From: Synechococcus sp. UW140 | Lineage (GTDB): Bacteria; Cyanobacteriota; Cyanobacteriia; PCC-6307; Cyanobiaceae | Assembly: GCF_900474295.1 (NCBI RefSeq) | Contig: NZ_UCOB01000014.1 | Coordinates: 1 to 64,000, forward strand | Length of the DNA: 64,000 nucleotides | Direction of reading: 5' to 3' | Part shown: positions 51,011 through 60,396 of the stretch, piece by piece | Layout: each line of letters begins with the position of its first letter | How positions within the stretch are numbered: position 1 is the first letter of the stretch | Program-made: the position numbers and the translations under genes | Notes under the pieces: model-generated | Databases searched by the model: none | Seen by the model: the letters and a program-made list of their open reading frames with translations, nothing else | Told to the model about the DNA's origin: nothing

Positions 51011-51190
51011 CTAATTGCCGCCGTCTAGACTCATAACAAAAGAGCTAACCCCAAGTAATTTCTGATTGAACTCAGATGTAGATGATTTCAATCCACTTTC
51101 GCCGCCTGCACCCTTTTGCCCCCCAGAAACACCCTTAAGTTCTTCGGCAGACATTTCTTCATCGATGTCGTCAATCCTTTTGTCGGGCAT
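51011..51190 (-). CDS. Double-glycine leader peptide, third
   Basis: From ATG 51190, with GAGGTGAG upstream: a short leader ending MSAEELKGVSGG, then a 35-residue Gly/Ser/Thr-rich core (GAGGESGLKSSTSEF, FVMSLDGGN) without Cys. The EELKGVSGG leader is typical of GG-exported peptides. A longer reading to 51397 exists but lacks support. Opposite strand from the Nif11 pair. Confidence 0.6.
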   Translation of the reverse strand: MPDKRIDDIDEEMSAEELKGVSGGQKGAGGESGLKSSTSEFNQKLLGVSSFVMSLDGGN

Positions 51191-51651
51191 AGGCTTACTC
51201 ACCTCTAGCAACATTCTAGCAAATTGGGTCAAAATTGTCTGTGCACAAGGTGGCTGGCGAAGGATCACCAGCCGTTGCATTAATCCCCTGAAATTCGGAT
51301 AACGAAGCACCTGAAGGCTTAGGAGAGCTGCGGGATAGTGATATCCCTCTGCAATGGCTACATGGTTTAGCCCACTTTCATGGCGAGGATCACACACCAG
51401 CCCATCAAGGAACCACTCGGAAGATGGATCGAAAAATCTTCAAGAGTCAGTGGCATGACCCTTGGGGCAAGTGATATGGATGAGAATTTGAGATCAGGCA
51501 AGCTCTCAAATTAAAAATGATTTTTACCATAAGTGGTGGAATAATGGCAACTGGATGTGCATGCTGACCGATCTCGGCAGACGTGTTGACCAGGAGCCGA
51601 CAAAAATCCCCCAAATGGGGGATGCACCAAGTGGCCGATACGCCCTAGAAG
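51191..51651. other. Intergenic region with a minus-strand terminator-like hairpin
   Basis: Mostly non-coding. ATCCCCCA/TGGGGGAT (51606-51623) is followed on the minus strand by TTTTTG, as in a terminator, but there is no minus-strand gene immediately upstream of it. Confidence 0.4.
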
Positions 51652-51840
51652 ATGGAATACGCCGCAATCCATCAACAAATGAACGAAGAACAAGAGAAGA
51701 TTTATCTGTTAGCCAAAGAACGGCTCAGGGAACTCAGGCAAAAGTGGCTGATGGCTGACTGCCACTCAGCACGTCATCAAATCGGTCTACAGATGGGGCG
51801 ACTGGAGACATTCATCGAATGCTTTGAGGCAACTGTATGA
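51652..51840 (+). CDS. Small coiled-coil hypothetical protein
   Basis: A 62-residue very helical protein (IHQQMNEEQEKIYLLAKERL, LRQKWLMADCHSARHQIGLQ). No family recognised. Confidence 0.4.
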   Translation: MEYAAIHQQMNEEQEKIYLLAKERLRELRQKWLMADCHSARHQIGLQMGRLETFIECFEATV

Positions 51841-51955
51841 ATTCAATAGAAAACTCGCCATAACAATGAAAGCCGCATTACTTGCACCTGAACAAATGGC
51901 TGGGCGCTGCTCAAAGCGACTGCCACCCATTCTTTCTAGTGTTCGCTGTATTTTC

Positions 51956-51985
51956 ACTTCACGATTCGTGTGCGAATCGTGAAGT
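51956..51985. repeat. Perfect 13-bp stem-loop
   Basis: ACTTCACGATTCG (51956-51968) and CGAATCGTGAAGT (51973-51985) with a TGTG loop. Between the small coiled-coil gene and the 52118 gene. Possible terminator without a clear T-run, or operator. Confidence 0.6.
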
Positions 51986-52117
51986 TGTAATCTTGTTAAG
52001 CACACAGCTGCAAACACCCATCATTGAATCCAAAGACCGACTGTTTGGTCCGGGTGGAGTGCATGCCAGCTCAGGAGGAAGAGTCATGATCGCGACCATG
52101 GCCCGTCATCTGCAGTG

Positions 52118-52618
52118 ATGACTCGGCACGATGCGCAGAGGCTCCTGGAGATGGAGCGCCACGTTCGTCAGCACGGCACAAGCATTAAGGCAGCAGACCT
52201 TGATGGCCGCTGGATGCTGCAGAACGTTTGGCCGAAAGGCAGTCTGACGACGTCGGCTCTGAGCAACTGGAGCCTGCGGGGTCTCCAGGCCAGGCTGGAC
52301 ATCAAAGCGATGTCGTCACAATGCCTCCAAATCAGAAATGCGGTCACGCTTGGACCACTCGAACTGCGCTTCGAGGGAGAGGGATGCCTGGAAGGTCGAC
52401 GCCCCTTATTGAGCTTCAGCTTCAACCGGTTGGAGTTGCACGCTTGGGATCGCCCCGTCATCCAGCGCAAGCTCGAAGCGCCGGCACCAGGCCGACGGCC
52501 CTTCTTTGCATTAATCAACCGCGACCCAAAGGGCTGGTTGGCAGCAAGGGGCCGTGGGGGCGGGCTTGCGCTCTGGAGCCTGGATCAGACGCTAGACAAT
52601 GACGAATCAACCAGCTGA
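52118..52618 (+). CDS. Hypothetical protein, possible PAP/fibrillin-like
   Basis: A 166-residue protein from ATG 52118. The pattern LDGRWMLQNVWPKGS..., LRFEGEGCLEGRRPLLSFSF..., FFALINRDPKGWLAARGRGG loosely resembles plastid-lipid-associated (fibrillin) domains. A good AGGAGG at ~52074 precedes a ten-codon ORF (52086-52118) whose stop overlaps this ATG, so translation may be coupled. It overlaps the bestrophin gene by 20 bp. Confidence 0.55.
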   Translation: MTRHDAQRLLEMERHVRQHGTSIKAADLDGRWMLQNVWPKGSLTTSALSNWSLRGLQARLDIKAMSSQCLQIRNAVTLGPLELRFEGEGCLEGRRPLLSFSFNRLELHAWDRPVIQRKLEAPAPGRRPFFALINRDPKGWLAARGRGGGLALWSLDQTLDNDESTS

Positions 52619-53570
52619 AAGACCGCGCAAATCCATGCGAGTCGATGAGGGACCGTTCGGCCATCCACCTAAAACACGCCGACGGGACTACTCGATGGTC
52701 ATCGCCCAGCTGTTCTGGCGCATGCGCTTCGATCTGCTGCTGGTACTGGGGTTCTGTGGCCTCGTGCTGAGCAACCTGCTGCCGGATGAGTGGTTCCAAA
52801 GCGAAAGCATCATTCGCACGCTTGGCATTGCTGTATCGATCTTCATCGGCTTCCGCAATACCCAAGCGATCAATCGTTGGTGGGAAGCCCGCAAACTCTG
52901 GGGATCAGTCGTCAATCACAGCCGCAACTGGAATGACAACCTGACGTCCTTACTAAGCCGTCAGCAACTCCGATCCCAGAACGGACAGAAACTGATCACG
53001 CTGCAGGTGGCGATGGTATGGCAGCTCAACTTCCAGCTGCGCAACTTCTGGCACAGGGACCTAAGGCGTCTACAGGATGAGTTGCTCGAAAAGCTCAAGC
53101 TGCCGGCCACAGCAACGCTGCGTGAGTTGTCGGAGACCCGAGCCAAAGCTGTTCAAAACCTGCATCAAGATGGATGGATCGATGGCTGGGGTCGCCAACA
53201 ATTGATGACTGTGGCCAACGCCTGTACCGATGCCATTGGAGGGCTAGAGCGCATCCGCAATACTCCGCTACCAGCCTCGTATGACGTGTTTGTGCGCCTA
53301 ATCAACTGGGTCTTTGGTTGGGAGCTTTTGGTGGAGTTCCACCGCCAGGAGAGTGGTTGGGCGAGCATCTTGGTCGGCGTTGCCATCTTCAGTTGCTTTC
53401 TGATGGCCGAACGCATTGGCGCCTATGTGGAAGGGCCTTTCGATGCTGATGGCAGCAGTTTTTCGCTCCCGTTGAACACCATCTGCTTGACCATCAGTCG
53501 CGATCTACTTGGGGACCAGTTCGATCATCTGATCCACCATGATTCCAGCGATCCCGTCCGCTGGAGCTGA
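52599..53570 (+). CDS. Bestrophin-family anion channel
   Basis: A 323-residue membrane protein of the bestrophin/UPF0187 family: an N-terminal basic tail, early helices (FDLLLVLGFCGLVLSNLLPD), the conserved SIFIGFRNTQAINRWWEARKL and later CFLMAERIGAYVEGPFDAD. Family members are pentameric anion (chloride/bicarbonate) channels. In cyanobacteria and algae they are linked to inorganic carbon or thylakoid ion flux; which applies here is unknown. Confidence 0.88.
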   Translation: MTNQPAERPRKSMRVDEGPFGHPPKTRRRDYSMVIAQLFWRMRFDLLLVLGFCGLVLSNLLPDEWFQSESIIRTLGIAVSIFIGFRNTQAINRWWEARKLWGSVVNHSRNWNDNLTSLLSRQQLRSQNGQKLITLQVAMVWQLNFQLRNFWHRDLRRLQDELLEKLKLPATATLRELSETRAKAVQNLHQDGWIDGWGRQQLMTVANACTDAIGGLERIRNTPLPASYDVFVRLINWVFGWELLVEFHRQESGWASILVGVAIFSCFLMAERIGAYVEGPFDADGSSFSLPLNTICLTISRDLLGDQFDHLIHHDSSDPVRWS

Positions 53571-53581
53571 GCATCAAGGCT

Positions 53582-54316
53582 TCAATCCTGAGTCAAAAAG
53601 GGCTGCAAAAACTGCAGCGGCCTCGCCATCGTTTCCGAGAAGCCGAGGATGCCCCGATCGCGATGCTCGTAAAGCAAGCTGTCGTCACCCTCAAGCAGAA
53701 AGGTTCCACCCCGCTGGGTAAGCCAATCATCACAAGGGACGTAGGTGCGCCAATGACCAAGCACTTCGACCATGTTCTGCAAGCGAACACTGGCGAGCTC
53801 AAAGGGCCGCTGAAACCCCTCACCACCGGCCAATCGGAACCATGGGGCAGCGAGTCGCTGGGGGGCGGAACGGTCGCCCGTATAGCCACGCAACACCTCG
53901 GCCAACGTGCCCGGCGAGCCAATTCCGGCGCACATCATCAGCAAGTTGGGCCACGCACCTCCAGTCACCTGAAGTCCTGAATAAAGCCCAAGCTGCCGAT
54001 GCAGACGGTTGTCAGCCTCCACCTGAAGATGGGGTCGCGGCAGCTTGGTGTAGGAGCAGAAACGGTCAGCACTGCCCTGATCGCCGATGCCGATCAGCAG
54101 CAGGTTTAGCCCTGACTGATGCAACACAGGCAACAGTGGAACGAGAGCCTGGGCGTACTCAATCGAATCAAAGTCGCCAAGCTGGCCAAAGACAAGAACA
54201 AGCCTGCGGTTGCCGGGCTCCATGCCCTCAACCGGCGCCAACCGCTTCAGCAATGCTTGAGGTGCCTGCATCACCACCGGTGATCGAATCCAGGCATGAT
54301 CGCTGATCCAGCTCAA
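53582..54316 (-). CDS. AhpC/TSA-like peroxiredoxin-fold protein (PRXL2 type)
   Basis: A 244-residue protein from TTG 54316. The thioredoxin-like fold is seen in RLVLVFGQLGDFDSIEYAQA and LLLIGIGDQGSADRFCSYT. There is no resolving/peroxidatic CXXC at the usual position, so peroxidase activity is doubtful; related proteins are called AhpC/TSA or PRXL2. Confidence 0.7.
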   Translation of the reverse strand: MSWISDHAWIRSPVVMQAPQALLKRLAPVEGMEPGNRRLVLVFGQLGDFDSIEYAQALVPLLPVLHQSGLNLLLIGIGDQGSADRFCSYTKLPRPHLQVEADNRLHRQLGLYSGLQVTGGAWPNLLMMCAGIGSPGTLAEVLRGYTGDRSAPQRLAAPWFRLAGGEGFQRPFELASVRLQNMVEVLGHWRTYVPCDDWLTQRGGTFLLEGDDSLLYEHRDRGILGFSETMARPLQFLQPFLTQD

Positions 54317-54327
54317 GACCGACAGCG

Positions 54328-54735
54328 ATGACCGCTCTGCTTGCCATCACCCTGCCCTGGCTTCTGGCCTTACTGCACCTGGTTGGGCCGGTTCCTGCGG
54401 ATTTAGGTCTCCAGGGAGACAGCCTGCGGCCATGCCCGAGCCCAGCTCACTGTGCCCAGAGACAATGGGCCGTGAACGACACCACAGCGGCGTTGACAGC
54501 CCTGAAGCACGACCTAGAGACCACACCACGCACCATCGTGGTCACGAGTGACTCCGAGTTGGGCTATTTGCACGCCACGGCAAGCAGCAGCCTATTTGGC
54601 TTTGTGGATGACATTGAAGTGCATGCCGACAATTCACGAGGCCTAATCGAGGTTCGATCAGAATCACGGCTGGGAGACTCAGACCTTGGCGTCAACGCCC
54701 GACGCCTTGACGCGATGGCTGAAGCACTGCGCTGA
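54328..54735 (+). CDS. DUF1499 protein
   Basis: A 135-residue protein with a signal-like hydrophobic start (LLAITLPWLLALLHLVG) and the DUF1499 pattern: LRPCPSPAHCAQRQ, RTIVVTSDSELGYLHATASS, GFVDDIEVHAD, IEVRSESRLGDSDLGVNARR. Exported or membrane-associated; function unknown. Confidence 0.82.
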   Translation: MTALLAITLPWLLALLHLVGPVPADLGLQGDSLRPCPSPAHCAQRQWAVNDTTAALTALKHDLETTPRTIVVTSDSELGYLHATASSSLFGFVDDIEVHADNSRGLIEVRSESRLGDSDLGVNARRLDAMAEALR

Positions 54736-54937
54736 AGCACTGAGCTGAAGAACTGAACAGCCTTGACCAAGCGAAGGCCGAATCCTGAAGACCAACCCTC
54801 GATACCTCAAATACAATGTTAGCCATCACGACTGCCACTTTTCGACAATCAACGTGTCGAGACAAGGGCAATCCCAGCACAAGCAGGCACAATTAAAGCG
54901 GCAGAATAAATGTGATAGAGCCTTCGACTGTTGATCG

Positions 54938-55258
54938 CTAATCCCAGCTTCGGATTAAATTCATAATACCAACAACACTAAATACCGCATGGCTAACAAA
55001 GATTGTGGTCGACAATGCTGTCACGGCGAAGCCCAGTCCTTGATTTGAGTACCGTCGTCGCACCACAGCGATGACTGACACCACAAGCGCGATGAAGGCC
55101 AACAAAACAATCAATCCGTTAGGCACAACATTACCGATCACAAACCTGACCTTCCAATCCATGCCTGACTGTAGGGAGTTCATCAGAAGCCAGAATATCG
55201 ACTGAAAGAGCTGGATAAAGCCAGCAGCAAGCAAAAGGAGAATTGGCGCGACTTGCAT
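54938..55258 (-). CDS. Hypothetical three-to-four-pass membrane protein
   Basis: A 106-residue protein from ATG 55258 (an upstream GTG at 55303 with an AGGAGG only two bases away is an alternative). Hydrophobic segments: APILLLLAAGFIQLFQSIFW, GNVVPNGLIVLLAFIALVVS, GFAVTALSTTIFVSHAVFSV. No family recognised. The 54736-54937 and 55304-55618 gaps hold no gene I can defend. Confidence 0.6.
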   Translation of the reverse strand: MQVAPILLLLAAGFIQLFQSIFWLLMNSLQSGMDWKVRFVIGNVVPNGLIVLLAFIALVVSVIAVVRRRYSNQGLGFAVTALSTTIFVSHAVFSVVGIMNLIRSWD

Positions 55259-55618
55259 GGTCAATAAATGTTGCGTCGATGATTCAAGGCGACTTGTCGC
55301 CACCTCCTTAGCCTATCTCTTTGCCGAAAAGAATCTAGCCCTCCTTAAGTCCTAGTTCCCAGCACTTAACAGTAAAGTCGAAGCCAGTGTGTCAATGGTG
55401 CGAGGTCTTTTGTGAAGCCTCAAAACCCAGCAAAAATCATAGGCACGATCAGTACCTAATTCTGTTGAAAAAGACTTGCCGAGGCTTGGAGAAGCCCACA
55501 ACAACCTTGCCAATATTTGGCGGAAATCAGTCAATTCTCGATGATGATGAGGGGGGCCGCCGCCCCTCTTCGCAGCTCAGCATTCAGAACGCAGAGGATT
55601 GCACGCCAAGCATCAACC

Positions 55619-56287
55619 TCACCAGGTAGCAATCGCCTCATCCAGACTGATCAAAGGCTGGTCGCGGCCGCTAGTCACCTCGATCACACGGCCAATGGCT
55701 GAAGGGGTGTGCAGCGCGTCGACACAGCAGCGGGCCACAAGACGGCGTGGAATCGAATCACTGTCCTGCTGATCAGCTGGTGAATAGCGGATTCCTTCAG
55801 CCTCAATCCCCTCCTCGCGCTCCGAAAGGCCTCCAGGTCGCACCACCGTCCAGTCGAGACTGCTGGTTTCAAGCACCCGCTCGCCGACGCGCTTCCACAC
55901 CAGAATCAAGCCAAACAAGTTCAAGGGATGACGCCAGCGACCGGAGCAAAGCGAGCTCACAAGCACCACCCGACGCACACCCACGCGCAGGCAGCTCTCA
56001 ACCTGACGTTGAACTCCCCAGGCATCCACGCGCATTGGCCCGGTGAGATCGATCGAAGGACGGGCTCCAGTGGCAATCACAAGCGCATCCATACCGGTGA
56101 GGGCCGCATCGAGGGCTGAAGAATCCGTCAACGACAACCTGTGTTGATCGCAGCGCGCCAGAGAGGAGGGAAGCTTGGATTCAGTGCGCAGCAACAATTT
56201 GGGGCGATCTCCCCTTGCCTGCACTTCCTCTGCAATTCGATACCCGGTTTTGCCGGAAGCGCCGCTGATGGCAACGTTGAGCGTCAT
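55619..56287 (-). CDS. NAD(P)-binding SDR/NmrA-like protein
   Basis: A 222-residue protein from ATG 56287. Rossmann motif SGASGKTGYRIAEEV, LVIATGARPSIDL, VVLVSSLCSGRW and DWTVVRPGGLSERE are typical of atypical short-chain dehydrogenase / Ycf39-like proteins. Ycf39 relatives assist photosystem II assembly; here only the family is secure. Confidence 0.85.
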   Translation of the reverse strand: MTLNVAISGASGKTGYRIAEEVQARGDRPKLLLRTESKLPSSLARCDQHRLSLTDSSALDAALTGMDALVIATGARPSIDLTGPMRVDAWGVQRQVESCLRVGVRRVVLVSSLCSGRWRHPLNLFGLILVWKRVGERVLETSSLDWTVVRPGGLSEREEGIEAEGIRYSPADQQDSDSIPRRLVARCCVDALHTPSAIGRVIEVTSGRDQPLISLDEAIATW

Positions 56288-56344
56288 GGTCTGCAGGCAG
56301 GGATGCGACGCTAACGGCCGATACCAGCCGACGCCAGCGTTGCC

Positions 56345-56638
56345 ATGGGTTGGAAACCTGCACAAGCGTGGACCAGCCAGGAGGCTGTGGGGGGCTATCG
56401 CCATTTCCGCCTCGTGATGCAGGGAGGGCGTGGAAAAGAACGGTGGGTGGAACTCGAGGCTGTTCTCGACGCCGGCACCCGCAGGCGAATTGCCTGGCGA
56501 GATCTCTGCAACCGAGAGCAGTGGAGCAGCGGCTGGCAACAGATCCCCACCGAAGAAACAGTGGAAACATCCACGCCCGAGAGGATTGAAACCGACGCGG
56601 ATCCGAGCAGCCACAGCAAGGCCAAAGCTTCGCAATGA
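56345..56638 (+). CDS. TIGR02450 Trp-rich protein
   Basis: A 97-residue protein. GWKPAQAWTSQEAVGGYRHF, ERWVELEAVLDAGTRRRIAW and CNREQWSSGWQQIP match the Trp-rich TIGR02450 family. The C-terminal 30 residues are a charged, low-complexity tail. Function unknown. Confidence 0.82.
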   Translation: MGWKPAQAWTSQEAVGGYRHFRLVMQGGRGKERWVELEAVLDAGTRRRIAWRDLCNREQWSSGWQQIPTEETVETSTPERIETDADPSSHSKAKASQ

Positions 56639-56662
56639 TGCGCAGATCGGCGAGGACTGTCT

Positions 56663-57310
56663 TTGGTCACCCAGGTTCTGACCCAGGCCCAACGCATCAA
56701 GCTGGACAGCGATGACGACGCGGTCTTTTATCGCGATCCCCGCTTTGTTCATCACCTCGATGCCGGCTTCCGGCAGCGCCTGACCCAGCTCTACCGAGAG
56801 CGACTTCACCCCTCAGCCACCCTGCTGGATCTGATGTCGTCATGGGTCTCCCACCTCCCCGACGACATCCGTTACGAGCGGGTCATTGGCCACGGCCTCA
56901 ACGGTCAGGAGCTGGCTGCCAATCCTCGACTTGACAGTCACTGGATGCAGAATCTCAACCTCGAACAGACCCTGCCACTACCGGACAACTTCATCGACAC
57001 CAGCCTGATCGTGGCGGGATGGCAGTACCTGCAATACCCGGAGGCAGTGGCCGCCGAGCTGCTTCGCATCACGCGGCCTGGTGGTCAGGTAATCGTGTCA
57101 TTCTCCAACCGAATGTTCTTCACCAAAGCCCCTCAGATTTGGACAGAGGCTGATGACCGTGGACATCTTGATTACGTTTGCGACGTGCTGACAGCACAGG
57201 GCTGGAGCGACCCGATCCGAATCGCCGAGGAGACAAAGGCGACCGGGATGATGGGACTTCTGGGAGGGCAAGGGGATCCCTTCTTATCCGTGACGGCCAG
57301 CAAGCCGTAG
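56663..57310 (+). CDS. SAM-dependent methyltransferase, class I
   Basis: A 215-residue protein from TTG 56663. Motif-I-like region ATLLDLMSSWVSHLP and post-motif LPLPDNFIDTSLIVAGWQYL, EAVAAELLRITRPGGQVIVS fit a type-11-like methyltransferase, though motif I lacks the usual GxGxG. Substrate unknown. Confidence 0.75.
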   Translation: MVTQVLTQAQRIKLDSDDDAVFYRDPRFVHHLDAGFRQRLTQLYRERLHPSATLLDLMSSWVSHLPDDIRYERVIGHGLNGQELAANPRLDSHWMQNLNLEQTLPLPDNFIDTSLIVAGWQYLQYPEAVAAELLRITRPGGQVIVSFSNRMFFTKAPQIWTEADDRGHLDYVCDVLTAQGWSDPIRIAEETKATGMMGLLGGQGDPFLSVTASKP

Positions 57311-57403
57311 CCGTGAAGACCAAACGCCCATGTCAGCGATGAGAGTCGTTGGCAGACGAAGTGACCATGGCTAGCCCGGGATGAAGTTCCAGGAGACAAG
57401 GCC

Positions 57404-57775
57404 ATGGCTCCCATCGACAAGCCTCTCTACGACGACACCATGGAGGAGCCAAGACACACAGGGGTAGCCGCGCCATCCAAGCCAGACCCTCACGGCAACG
57501 AAGTGGCTGCGGAAACGGGCCACCTCAACGTGGCGCGGATGCGTCAAATCCTGAGTGAGCAGGGCCGCCAGGTTGCCGATGCGATCAATCCGCTCCAGAA
57601 AAAGCTTGATCTCAAGCTGCACGAACTGGATGAAACCCTGCGGCCGAAGCTGCAACAGCCGGTGAAGGAAAAGCCCCTTCTCTCCGTAGCCATCTCAGCC
57701 GGGGTCGGGGTCTTGCTGGGCAGCCTCGGCGCCTTGACCCTCCTGGGCGGTTCCAGATCCCGTTCAGGCGATTGA
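57404..57775 (+). CDS. Membrane-anchored YqjD/DUF883-like protein
   Basis: A 123-residue protein with a good ribosome-binding site. Long helix (ARMRQILSEQGRQVADAINP, KKLDLKLHELDETLRPKLQQ) and a C-terminal glycine-rich helix (LLSVAISAGVGVLLGSLGAL) that can anchor it in the membrane, as in YqjD/ElaB proteins. Confidence 0.65.
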   Translation: MAPIDKPLYDDTMEEPRHTGVAAPSKPDPHGNEVAAETGHLNVARMRQILSEQGRQVADAINPLQKKLDLKLHELDETLRPKLQQPVKEKPLLSVAISAGVGVLLGSLGALTLLGGSRSRSGD

Positions 57776-57784
57776 GCCGTCGGA

Positions 57785-59320
57785 TTAAAGCCCGAGCGTG
57801 TCTAGCAATTGCTGCTGGACACGCGGCCCAGCGATCGCATGGGCCGCCATCGCACCACTGGCTGCCACAGGCGGGATGCCGATCCCCGGGAACGTACTGG
57901 CACCGCAACGCCACAATTGCTTCAGGGGAGTGCTGACGCCTGGGAACAACCCTTTCGCCGCAGACAGTGCAGGTCCGTAGCTCCCGTGATGCACGTTGAG
58001 ATAATGACGATGGGTCAGCGGTGTGCCCTCCATCACCACATGACAGCGATCCCGCAAATCGGGGATCCGCGGCTCCAGCACTGACCAAAACAGCTGACAA
58101 CGCTCCTGCTTAAGCGCTCTGTAAGCAGCGGACCCACGTTCCAGCTCGGCCCAGCGATGCCATGGCTCACTGGCCGGGGTGTAGGCGTGCAAGACATGGT
58201 GGCCGTCAGGTGCCATCGCCGGATCGAGCACGGAGGGGATCGAGAACACGGCCGTGTTCTGCTCGGCATCAATCGGTCGATTCCAATCGCCCACCCACAC
58301 CTGATGCAGTGGAAGGGGGTCAAGGCCGCTGGCGTCAAAGCCGAGATGAAGGTGGAGGAAGGAACCGCAAGCCGGTGTCATCTCAAGCTGCTTGCGCCAG
58401 CGCCGGGCTGCCCCATCCGGCAACATTTGCACCGTTCCCCAGGCGTCGACATTGCTCACAACAGCATCGGCACCAATGCAATCGCCATTGCTCAGTTGAA
58501 CGCCGCAGACGCGGTCGCCGTCCAGACAAAGCTGCCGCACTCTGGTGTGGCAGCGCAACGTACCGCCGTGCCGCACCAGACCCTGCACCAGTGCATGAAC
58601 GACAGCGGCACTACCGCCCTTGGGGTAATCCAGACAGGCCTCCGGCTCAAACCACTGAGCGAACAAGCTGGCCATGGCTGCGGCATTTGTTTGCCCCATC
58701 GGCATGCCACTGATCAAGAAGCAGAGAAGATCGACCCAATGGCGCAGGAACGGATCCTGGAGATGGCGATCCACCAGCGGACCAAACGCCCCGTTCAGAT
58801 GACGCAGAGCCGGTAGATGGGGAAGCAGGCGCCCACCACGCCGCAACAACGCTCCCATGGCATCAGCCCCGGGCGGAAGGGCCAGCAAGGGCAGGGCCTC
58901 GGCGGCCGCAGCCACCGGTTGCAAAGCCTTGGCAAAGCTTCGCCACTCCGCCTGCACCGATGCACCACGCAGACTCTTCACCACCTGCTCGAAGCCGCTG
59001 CTGCCGACACCGATGCGCAAATCTCCTTCCGGACAGAGCACGTCCCAATCCCGATAGGTGATCAGCTCAAGAGGTTGATCGAGGGCCCGAAGAATTTGGG
59101 TGAGGGGATTGGTGCTGGGCCAGCAACTGAGACCACTCCATAGCGATGGGCCCGATTCGAAGTGATAGCCGCCGCGATTGAAACCATGGGCTGCACCACC
59201 GGGAGTTGCATGATCTTCCAGCACCAGCACCTCATGGCCGGCCCGGGCCAATAGGGCCGCACAGCAAAGCCCACCGATGCCGCTGCCGATCACAATCACC
59301 TCGGTGCGTTCTCTCGTCAT
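57785..59320 (-). CDS. CrtISO/CrtI-like FAD oxidoreductase
   Basis: A 511-residue protein from ATG 59320. FAD-binding EVIVIGSGIGGLCCAALLAR and LVLEDHATPGGAAHGFNRGG, later GGSAAVVHALVQGLVRHGGT and C-terminal FPGIGIPPVAASGAMAAHAI. It belongs to the carotenoid isomerase / phytoene desaturase family. Sequence alone does not show whether it acts on carotenes or is a divergent paralogue. Confidence 0.85.
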   Translation of the reverse strand: MTRERTEVIVIGSGIGGLCCAALLARAGHEVLVLEDHATPGGAAHGFNRGGYHFESGPSLWSGLSCWPSTNPLTQILRALDQPLELITYRDWDVLCPEGDLRIGVGSSGFEQVVKSLRGASVQAEWRSFAKALQPVAAAAEALPLLALPPGADAMGALLRRGGRLLPHLPALRHLNGAFGPLVDRHLQDPFLRHWVDLLCFLISGMPMGQTNAAAMASLFAQWFEPEACLDYPKGGSAAVVHALVQGLVRHGGTLRCHTRVRQLCLDGDRVCGVQLSNGDCIGADAVVSNVDAWGTVQMLPDGAARRWRKQLEMTPACGSFLHLHLGFDASGLDPLPLHQVWVGDWNRPIDAEQNTAVFSIPSVLDPAMAPDGHHVLHAYTPASEPWHRWAELERGSAAYRALKQERCQLFWSVLEPRIPDLRDRCHVVMEGTPLTHRHYLNVHHGSYGPALSAAKGLFPGVSTPLKQLWRCGASTFPGIGIPPVAASGAMAAHAIAGPRVQQQLLDTLGL

Positions 59321-59616
59321 CGCCGACCTCCATCGCAACGCAGGGATGTTTGAGCACGTAAGCAAAAGGCCAAATCCACGGCGCTTCGCATGGCCCCATA
59401 AGCCGTGACAAAACCCGGACCCTCGATCCAGTCAGAGCAGAAGTCAAGCGCCAGCCTTTCACACCCCTGCCATGACGCTGGCAGGGGATGGGAGGCGAGC
59501 AAAGAGCTGCATGCAAGCCTTTCTCCGGTCAAAGCCAAATCGCAGTCGCACCTCGTCATAGGTCAGCCCCCATCACCAAAGACGTGATCCTGTTTCACTT
59601 ATAGGCTGCAGGCACC

Positions 59617-60396
59617 ATGATCGAGGCAAGCTCCATGCCGGCATCAGCACCTGCAGGCCAACGGATCGTTGCCATGCTGCGCCGAACACCTCCCCTGGTG
59701 TTGCCGATGCTTGTTCTCAGCGCCGGATTAGTGATTGCGGGATCCGTCGCCGTGCGTGGGATCCGCACATCCGCTGACACGATCACGGTGACCGGGGCCA
59801 GCACCGAGCGCATCAAGAGTGACTACGTGGACTGGAGGGTGGAAGTAAGGGGCAACGGCTCCAGCCAACAAGAGGCCTATCAGGCCCTCGAACCCCAGGT
59901 GGAGCGAGCCGTGGCCTTCCTCAAGGAGCAGAACGTACCGGAAAGTTCCATCCAACTAGGAGTGATTCAGTCGAGCAGTGAAGACGTACGCAACCGCGTC
60001 ACCGGCGCCCTGATCACCACCCGATGGACTACCCGGCAGCCGATCCTGATCGGCAGCAGCGATGTTGGTCTGATCAGTGGTGTCTCGCGCCAGATCGGCG
60101 ACCTGGTGGGCCAAGGTGTTCCCATCAGCATCCGGCAGCCGGCATACACGTTCACCCGCCTCTCGGAGAAACGGGTCGACATGCTGGCCAAAGCCACAGC
60201 GGACGCCAAACGCAGAGCAGAAGCCATTGCCCAGCAGGCAGGCTCGGGGATCGGCGCCATCACCAAGGCCGACACAGGAACCTTCCAGATCACGGTGCCC
60301 AACTCCACAAGCATGAGCAGTTACGGCTCCTACGACACCAGCACCATCTGGAAAGACATCACCGCAGTGATGGGTGTGACCTTCCGGGTCCAGTGA
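59617..60396 (+). CDS. SIMPL (DUF541) domain protein
   Basis: A 259-residue exported or membrane-anchored protein with one N-terminal hydrophobic segment (PLVLPMLVLSAGLVIAGSVA) and the DUF541 domain (ITVTGASTERIKSDYVDWRV, AVAFLKEQNVPESSIQLGV, AKATADAKRRAEAIAQQAGS). Function unclear in bacteria. Its stop overlaps the next gene's GTG (GTGA), so translation is coupled. Confidence 0.85.
   Translation: MIEASSMPASAPAGQRIVAMLRRTPPLVLPMLVLSAGLVIAGSVAVRGIRTSADTITVTGASTERIKSDYVDWRVEVRGNGSSQQEAYQALEPQVERAVAFLKEQNVPESSIQLGVIQSSSEDVRNRVTGALITTRWTTRQPILIGSSDVGLISGVSRQIGDLVGQGVPISIRQPAYTFTRLSEKRVDMLAKATADAKRRAEAIAQQAGSGIGAITKADTGTFQITVPNSTSMSSYGSYDTSTIWKDITAVMGVTFRVQ

Noticed and set aside
51882-52118. 78-codon ORF before the 52118 gene
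   Set aside because: Crosses the perfect 13-bp hairpin and lacks a plausible start; only its last ten codons have a good ribosome-binding site.
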